Source: Kiritimatiellia bacterium
Lineage (GTDB): Bacteria > Verrucomicrobiota > Kiritimatiellia > RFP12 > UBA1067
Reading direction: 5' to 3'
Length of the DNA: 5,797 nt
Assembly (NCBI GenBank): GCA_017521065.1
Contig: JAFXEA010000030.1
Span: forward strand, 1 to 5,797
Shown: positions 1 through 4,504 of the stretch, piece by piece
How positions within the stretch are numbered: position 1 is the stretch's first letter
Layout: the number at the start of each line of letters is the position of its first letter
Position numbers and translations under genes: made by a program
Notes under the pieces: model-generated
What the model saw: only the letters and a program-made list of their open reading frames with translations
Databases searched by the model: none
Told to the model about the DNA's origin: nothing

Positions 1-81
1 CATTATGCATTTCTGTAAACACTTCATCAACGCACATTTTAGGAGAGGCTTCAGCAATACGCCTTTAAGGGAGCGCTTCTC

Positions 82-158
82 CAATTCGCTGTCTAAAGGA
101 ATCCCGGCAGACTACACGTCAGGGCAAATCCCATCAATTCGCCGTTTAGAGGCATCCC
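82..158. repeat. Direct repeat of 24 bp, spaced 53 bp
   Basis: Positions 82-105 and 135-158 agree at 20 of 24 bases, with shared blocks CAATTCGC, GT, TA, AGG and ATCCC. Three of the four differences are transitions. A related motif YCCGGCARACT-like also occurs near 103, 173 and 210. This is the best preserved pair in the left part of the decayed array. Confidence 0.7.
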
Positions 159-291
159 TTCCTGTCCATATTTCCGGCAGTCCCTCCTATGCGTATTGCA
201 GGGGAAAATCCGGCAAGACTCAGTTCTGGAGAACGGCATCTGTCTACGGCTGATGTCCCATCTCGAAAGAATGCGATTAAGTAAGTTTTAA

Positions 292-520
292 CCAGTCAAT
301 GTTTCAGAGGTGACATTTATGAGAATTCAATTCGGATGGAACTTCGCGACTCATGCTTCATGGAAACTTGCTAAGTTATGATTTGGATAGATCTGAGCAG
401 TCTATGTTTTAGGGCGTAGTTGCGAGAATTCTGTTTGGAGGAAAATATGGGATGTGGGCTTCAGGGGAAACTTGACGAAATGTGATTTAGAGTAATCGCG
501 TCGGTCGGTGTTTTAAGGTT
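292..520. repeat. Tandem direct repeat of 104-105 bp (two copies plus partial third)
   Basis: Copy one (292-396) and copy two (397-500) share CAGTC-ATGTTT, GAGAATTC, GCTTCA-GG-AAACTTG and TGATTT-GA in the same order and at nearly the same spacing. A partial third copy begins at 501 with GGTC and GTTTTA. Small indels are needed within the alignment. The length is about four times the 26-bp period, so it probably reflects a higher-order duplication of the smaller units. Confidence 0.65.
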
Positions 521-609
521 AAAAATGTTTCGACTACAGAGGCAGCTGCTGAATTTAAGGAGGCACTTGCAAAACCACCATAATGGGAGAGCGGGCAGGA
601 TGCCTGTTC

Positions 610-637
610 AAAATATCAACGGGCGAGACGCCCATTG
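610..637 (-). terminator. Candidate intrinsic terminator of the gsp operon
   Basis: On the minus strand CAATGGGCG, loop TCT, CGCCCGTTG (637 down to 617) forms a 9-bp, GC-rich stem with one G-U pair, followed by ATATTTTG. This is the usual layout of a Rho-independent terminator for leftward transcription; on the plus strand no T-run follows. It lies 334 bp after the gspD stop, which is far but leaves no gene in between. The U-tract is short and interrupted, so the call is tentative. Confidence 0.45.
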
Positions 638-707
638 TCCCAATTAAACGCCCGTTGTCCCAATTAGACGTCCGTTATCCCAGTTAGATGTCCGTTACTT
701 CAGTTAC
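628..707. repeat. Four tandem 20-bp repeats with graded decay
   Basis: Four head-to-tail 20-bp units start at 628, 648, 668 and 688. The second unit is ACGCCCGTTGTCCCAATTAG. Differences between neighbours increase from left to right (2, 3, then 5 mismatches), and most are C/T or A/G transitions. There is no spacer, so this is not a CRISPR array, and 20 bp is not a codon multiple. The array lies 264 bp downstream of the gspD stop. The left-most unit also forms one arm of the hairpin at 617-637. Confidence 0.88.
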
Positions 708-775
708 GGGGAAGCGAATCCCCTAATACGTCTAATGAAAATAATTTTACATAAATCGTACAAATAATCATCTAT

Positions 776-818
776 GGCATTGGAGGGCTCGTCATTACGA
801 GGTGGTTTTCCAACTGCC
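776..818. other. Bulged inverted repeat with inner hairpin (candidate structured element)
   Basis: GGCATTGG (776-783) pairs with CCAACTGCC (810-818), leaving one bulged C. Inside it, CTCGT (788-792) and ACGAG (797-801) form a second stem with a 4-base loop. Shorter outer complementarity, ATGGC (774-778) with GCCAT (821-825), could compete. It lies between the gspD stop and the terminator candidate, so on the minus strand it would be part of a 3' UTR. No known RNA family is recognised. Confidence 0.35.
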
Positions 819-854
819 TAGCCATATTTTGATGACTGGAATCCTAAAACAGCA

Positions 855-885
855 CAACATGTTGCGATTTGCAAATTAAGCAAAT
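855..885. other. Two adjacent 10-bp palindromes, possible binding site
   Basis: CAACATGTTG (855-864) and ATTTGCAAAT (867-876) are perfect palindromes separated by 2 bp, so their centres are 12 bp apart. GCAAAT recurs at 880-885 and can also pair with ATTTGC at 867-872. Such symmetry is typical of sites for dimeric DNA-binding proteins, but there is no adjacent gene start that it would control, and 10-bp palindromes also arise by chance. Confidence 0.25.
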
Positions 886-970
886 AGTTCCCTTTCCACA
901 AACACTACTCTGGCTGGCATTTCCGAAGGCACGTCTGCCACAGACAGTTCTTATGAAAAGCGAATTTTCA

Positions 971-3904
971 TCACTTCTTCTCCGCAGGTTTCTTTCCTTC
1001 ATTCGCGATAGCTTCGGCGTCCCTCTTTAGGGTTTCACCGACAGGAAGCGGCTTGCCCTCCTTCTGGAGATCTTCAATGAATTTGTGATATTCATTGGTA
1101 CGCTCGGCCGCGTCATTTGCAGAGTTGATCTCCTTCTCGGCCTTTTCGAGATCACGCTTCTTGAGCTGCTCGACAAAGTCCTTGAGATCCTTCTGCTCCT
1201 CAACCTTCTTCTCGAACTCCTCGCGAGCCTCCTTCTCGAGCTCTTCCTTGTGGATTTCAATCCAAGCCTTGCGCTCCGCCTCGCTCATCTTCTCAAGCTT
1301 GCGAGCGCGCTCAACCTTAGCCTTCTCGATTGCAAGCTTCGTCTGGCGCTCCTCATCCTGCTTCTTCCACTCGTCCTTGAAGCGGCGCAACTGTTCCTTG
1401 CGGGAAACAGGATCGGCAAGAGGAGAAGCGGACCAGCCTCTATCATCCCACGGACGAGGATCAGAAAGTGCCTTCTTGCGACGGAGAGCCTCCAACTGCG
1501 CAGATTCATCATCATCCAGCACATACGGAGTCATGAACACAAGCAACTCCTTTCGCGTTTCAGACTGTTCGACCGATCCAAACAGCCATTTGCCAATCCA
1601 CGGAATATCCTTCAAAATCGGAATGCCAGATTCAGACTCGGAGGTTGACGTCTCCGTCAAGCCGCCAAACACAACAGTCTGCATGTTTTCAAGCCGAACG
1701 TCCGCAGACATCTTACGCTCAACGGCCAAATCCACAAACCCTGGATTGTACTTGCCCTCACTCGGAATAAGCATCGACTGACCGTTTTGCATGAACTGGG
1801 AATACTCTTCCTCCACCGTCAACATCACAGTTCCATTTGGATTTATCTTCGGCGTCACCTTTATTTTGATACCGATATCTTTGGCGCTGTAGTTAGGTGT
1901 TGGCTGGCCGCTGTTTCCGTAAGAACCGGACTGCGCCGTCCAACCCGTCAAGAATTGCCTGTTTTCAGTAGCATCAATGGTCGCCTCCTTGTTGTCGACC
2001 GTCATGACAATCGGAGACGCAATATACTTCGCCCTGCTATCCGTCTTAGATGCCTTAATGACAGCCGCAAGATTCAGCTTGTCGCTCTTGAGAAGATAAT
2101 TAACCCCTCCTCCAATCGGATTAACCGAACCAATTACAGCATCATTCGTGGCGACACTTGTTGCCGCATTCATCAACCCACCGAGCATACCTGAACCCGA
2201 TCCACCTCCGCCACCAAGCATATAGTTGTTGTGGTTGACAAACCCGTCACGGACAATTCCATAAACCGGCACATCCTTCATCTCATATGAATACGTTGTC
2301 TCTCCGGTATCAGGATCGACATCTGCAACCCTTACCTTCTGCTTTTCATACCCGACAATGCCCTTCTGCCGTCCTCTTTGCACCCAGTCAATCCCCGTAT
2401 TGAGTTCATCTCCAAGCGTGATCTCAATGATAACCGTTTCGATAAGCACCTGTGAGAGTTTGACGTCCATGTTGTCGATGACCTCGCGGATGGCGCGCAT
2501 ATCGGCCTTGCGGGCCATCACAACGATACCATTGATGCGCTTGTCGGCGAGAACCTTCACGTTATCCTTGTTAAGTTCGCCAAGACGCGAAGCGTTAGCA
2601 TTCTGGAATGTGGGGTTGCTGGAAGTGGTCTTGCGTTGGGTCTGGGTCGTTCCGCGCGTAAGGTTGCTGTTCGCGGTGCCGCCCTTCTTCGTATTGGCGT
2701 TTTGGTTGTTCTTGTTCTGAGAAGAGGAGCTTGAAGCGCCGATAAGGTCGTTGAGCATCTGCTCCACATCCTCTGCCTCGGCGTACTTGAGACGGATCAC
2801 GTCGATCTGCACCTCAGGAGTGGTCTCAACGTCGAGGGTCTTGATGACCTTGTCGAAGAAGTCCATGTTGGACTTGTTCGTGATGATGATGAGCTTGTTG
2901 GAGCGCTCGTCCGCGACGATAAGCACCTTGCCACGAATCATGCCACGGTCGGCATCGGAGACAGCGGCGATGAGATTGGCGTTCGGCGTGTTGGCCGGAA
3001 CCTGAGGCTGCTGCTGTCCAAGACGGTTGCGAAGATTAAGAAGGCTAGGACGCGATGAGGGCTGGGAGCTTCCGAAGCCTGGAGCACCGCTCTGCTTGGG
3101 TCCGCTCTTCTTCTGCTGCTCATCCTTCTGTGACTCCGTTACGATCGTCTCGAGATGCTCCTTGATATCCGTCGCAAGGGCATACTCGATCTGGCGCACA
3201 AACACGTCCTCAATGACAGGCGTAGCTATGTCTATCGCCCGGACAACTTCAAGCATGCGGTTGATGTTCTCCTGCGTATCGGTCACGAGAATGGCGTTCG
3301 TGCGCTCGAACACCTGAAAGAGTCCTTCAGGCGCCTTAAAGCCCTCAAGAGCCTTCTGCGCCTCATCCACGGCAATGTTCTTGAACACAATCATCTGGCT
3401 CACAACGCGCCCCTGTTCGGGGAGATTGCCCTTATCGTCCATCCTCAGCGCAATGCCGTGCGTACGGACCGTCTTGCGCGGCAGTGCGCGGAGGAATTTC
3501 TCGCCACGCGGCTCGAGCACGACGCCGTTCATCGTGAGGGTCACTTCGATGGCTTCGAGATATTCCTTTTTGGAAAGGGTCTGTCCCTCAAGGGAACGAA
3601 GCGTGATGGTGGCCTTCGGAAGATCCGGGGCGGGTATGATCGTCTTCCCGACCTCAGCGGCGTACGCCTCAAGAACAAGATCGACCGGTGCCTGGTTGAA
3701 TGCGAGCGCAGGGACGCCATTCGTGCCTCGCTGCACGCTCTTGAGGTCTTCACGCGTCATCTGAGGCTGTGCCTCCTGCTTGGCGGCAGGCGCATTGCGC
3801 TGAAGCCTGTTGCGCCGGTTCAGCAGGTTGTTGCGCAACCCCTGCGCGAAAACGGTTTCCGCCACAACCGCCATCAGCACCATCGCTATCAGAAATCTTT
3901 TCAT
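971..3904 (-). CDS. gspD: GspD-type outer-membrane secretin with long coiled-coil C-terminal tail
   Basis: This 977-residue protein should form the multimeric outer-membrane gate of a type II secretion-like system. Residues 1-20 are a Sec signal peptide (Lys-Arg, hydrophobic core, probable cleavage after VFA). Residues about 65-140 fit N0, 165-228 N1, 232-360 N2 and 362-480 N3. The N2 and N3 modules contain the family-typical ADERSNKLII and ADKRINGIVV strands. The secretin core spans about 480-797, with VFGGL at 745-749 and the hallmark GIPILKDIPWIGKWLFG at 760-776, ending in ELLVFMTPYVL. Three N1-like modules and no AMIN domain favour GspD over PilQ. Unusual parts are a Q/P/S-rich insert in N2 (about 258-322), an S/N/T/Q-rich insert in N3 (about 389-445), a glycine run at 564-576, and a Lys/Glu-rich tail (about 800-977) predicted to be helical. 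I see no cysteine and no lipobox. The start is supported by AGGAG 7 nt upstream and by the signal peptide. It is the last gene of the operon; the family call is firm, the exact system (T2SS or a pilus variant) less so. Confidence 0.95.
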   Translation of the reverse strand: MKRFLIAMVLMAVVAETVFAQGLRNNLLNRRNRLQRNAPAAKQEAQPQMTREDLKSVQRGTNGVPALAFNQAPVDLVLEAYAAEVGKTIIPAPDLPKATITLRSLEGQTLSKKEYLEAIEVTLTMNGVVLEPRGEKFLRALPRKTVRTHGIALRMDDKGNLPEQGRVVSQMIVFKNIAVDEAQKALEGFKAPEGLFQVFERTNAILVTDTQENINRMLEVVRAIDIATPVIEDVFVRQIEYALATDIKEHLETIVTESQKDEQQKKSGPKQSGAPGFGSSQPSSRPSLLNLRNRLGQQQPQVPANTPNANLIAAVSDADRGMIRGKVLIVADERSNKLIIITNKSNMDFFDKVIKTLDVETTPEVQIDVIRLKYAEAEDVEQMLNDLIGASSSSSQNKNNQNANTKKGGTANSNLTRGTTQTQRKTTSSNPTFQNANASRLGELNKDNVKVLADKRINGIVVMARKADMRAIREVIDNMDVKLSQVLIETVIIEITLGDELNTGIDWVQRGRQKGIVGYEKQKVRVADVDPDTGETTYSYEMKDVPVYGIVRDGFVNHNNYMLGGGGGSGSGMLGGLMNAATSVATNDAVIGSVNPIGGGVNYLLKSDKLNLAAVIKASKTDSRAKYIASPIVMTVDNKEATIDATENRQFLTGWTAQSGSYGNSGQPTPNYSAKDIGIKIKVTPKINPNGTVMLTVEEEYSQFMQNGQSMLIPSEGKYNPGFVDLAVERKMSADVRLENMQTVVFGGLTETSTSESESGIPILKDIPWIGKWLFGSVEQSETRKELLVFMTPYVLDDDESAQLEALRRKKALSDPRPWDDRGWSASPLADPVSRKEQLRRFKDEWKKQDEERQTKLAIEKAKVERARKLEKMSEAERKAWIEIHKEELEKEAREEFEKKVEEQKDLKDFVEQLKKRDLEKAEKEINSANDAAERTNEYHKFIEDLQKEGKPLPVGETLKRDAEAIANEGKKPAEKK

Positions 3905-3952
3905 CTCTATACTCCTAACTCCCGACTCTAAACTCTCAACTTACAACTACTC
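3904..3952 (-). repeat. Seven tandem 7-bp units (consensus TTAGAGT) filling the gspM-gspD gap
   Basis: Read on the minus strand, 49 bp divide into seven 7-bp units that mostly end in AGT: GAGTAGT, TGTAAGT, TGAGAGT, TTAGAGT, CGGGAGT, TAGGAGT, ATAGAGA. The first unit contains the gspM stop TAG, and the last base of the last unit is the A of the gspD ATG. The array therefore occupies the entire intergenic spacer and supplies the gspD Shine-Dalgarno. Units vary mainly at positions 1-4, while the final GT is kept in six of seven. No longer inverted repeat is visible, so it is not terminator-like. Confidence 0.75.
3912..3916 (-). promoter_or_regulatory. Shine-Dalgarno of gspD, inside the heptamer array
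   Basis: AGGAG on the minus strand lies 7 nt before the gspD ATG. It belongs to the sixth unit of the 7-bp tandem array, so the ribosome binding site appears to be made from a repeat unit. It fixes the secretin start in front of the signal peptide. Confidence 0.8.
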
Positions 3953-4504
3953 TTCCACCTCTCCGCGCATATAGGCGCAGGCGAGCTTGAAGTTCCCTGA
4001 AAGAAATCCCTTGTGCGAGGAGGGCTTTATCGAAATCTCACGGATGTCAAACATCGCCTCCTTTTCGGCCTCAAGCGCGTGCATAAACTTCACGAGAGAC
4101 GTAATCGTCGCCTCCCAGCGCTTTACGTCTATCGGCTGCTCGTACACGTCGCCGGCCACAACCTGCTGACCTGCCTGACGCTGAGAGATGCCGACATTGC
4201 AGTTCTGAGCGATGGAGTCCATCCGGCTCAGCCAGTGCGTATCCACATCCTTCGCGTCCTCGGAGAACACCGGCATCTTCTCGCGTTCAGCCTCGTAGTC
4301 ATCGTTCCATTTCGAGCGTTGCGCGATGAGCTTCTTCTCCGAATTCGTCTTCTTGACCGCAGACGCGTACTTCTTGGATGCAACACGCCAGGCCTGCTCC
4401 TGACTCATGAACCACATTCCCACGGCAAGCGCGTACATGACAACCACACCGCCGATGGCGGCGATCATACGGTCGCGTCTTGAAAGATTCGATCCTGCGC
4501 TCAT
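3947..4504 (-). CDS. gspM: GspM/PilO-like inner-membrane assembly protein
   Basis: This 185-residue bitopic protein has a short basic cytoplasmic N-terminus (about 1-12), one transmembrane helix (about 13-33), a charged helical or coiled-coil stretch (about 35-76), and a periplasmic domain (about 88-180) whose predicted alternation of helices and strands fits the ferredoxin-like fold of GspM and PilO. The helix around W130-E148, followed by the strands DIREISIKPS and GNFKLACAYM, is the most family-like part. Sequence conservation in this family is low, so the call rests on topology, size and position between GspL and GspD. In known systems this protein heterodimerises with GspL/PilN and links the platform to the pseudopilus. 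The ATG lies in a 4-bp ATGA overlap with the gspL stop, and a GGAGG sits 5 nt upstream, so translational coupling is likely. Whether to call it GspM or PilO cannot be decided from this sequence alone. Confidence 0.82.
   Translation of the reverse strand: MSAGSNLSRRDRMIAAIGGVVVMYALAVGMWFMSQEQAWRVASKKYASAVKKTNSEKKLIAQRSKWNDDYEAEREKMPVFSEDAKDVDTHWLSRMDSIAQNCNVGISQRQAGQQVVAGDVYEQPIDVKRWEATITSLVKFMHALEAEKEAMFDIREISIKPSSHKGFLSGNFKLACAYMRGEVEE
4501..4504 (-). other. gspL stop / gspM start overlap (ATGA)
   Basis: The TGA of gspL (4501-4503) and the ATG of gspM (4502-4504) share bases. This is seen directly. It implies coupled translation and roughly balanced synthesis of two proteins that are known to act as partners. 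Confidence 0.9.

Larger units (their letters stand above)
31..570. repeat. Highly degenerate repeat array, period about 26 bp
   Basis: Units that begin with a CG- or CAGT-like start and contain a TNTTTNAGGGG-like core recur at about 31, 60, 87, 115, 140, 166, 191, 217, 240, 264, 292, 320, 347, 374, 397, 423, 449, 477 and 502. Individual units are poorly conserved. The period is supported by clearer pairs at multiples of it: 82-105 against 135-158 (53 bp) and 292-396 against 397-500 (105 bp). I see no coding potential, no spacer-repeat contrast as in CRISPR, and no transposase remnant. I aligned it by eye, so the outer limits are approximate. Confidence 0.5.
1..970. other. Gene-poor flank downstream of the operon
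   Basis: No open frame here has convincing coding character on either strand, and I see no tRNA, rRNA, transposase or CRISPR. The content is, in order: decayed 26-bp-period repeats (31-570), an apparently plain stretch, the terminator-like hairpin and 20-bp tandem array (610-707), an AT-rich stretch (about 724-773), and the structured and palindromic elements (776-885). The region is more AT-rich than the genes. Confidence 0.6.

Noticed and set aside
5..253. 82-codon plus-strand open frame
   Set aside because: Its translation has no recognisable domain, it lies within the degenerate repeat array, and no ribosome binding site can be seen because the window begins 4 bases upstream. Best explained as a chance open frame.
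628..707. Possible CRISPR array
   Set aside because: The units are directly adjacent with no spacers, are only 20 bp and are diverged; no cas gene is present.
724..775. AT-rich stretch as a promoter
   Set aside because: A TTTACA-like -35 can be found on the plus strand, but no convincing -10 lies at proper spacing, and no rightward gene follows.
933..945. GTCTG-CCA-CAGAC hairpin as a terminator
   Set aside because: The stem is only 5 bp, and neither strand has a T-run after it.
953..971. Inverted repeat ATGAAAA/TTTTCAT overlapping the gspD stop, as a terminator
   Set aside because: The stem has only one G-C pair and no T-run follows on the minus strand. The GC-rich hairpin at 617-637 is a better candidate.
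3155..3931. 258-codon plus-strand open frame opposite gspD
   Set aside because: It is antisense to the conserved N domains and signal peptide of the secretin, which explain the sequence fully. Its translation is Arg/Leu/His-rich, as expected for an antisense shadow.
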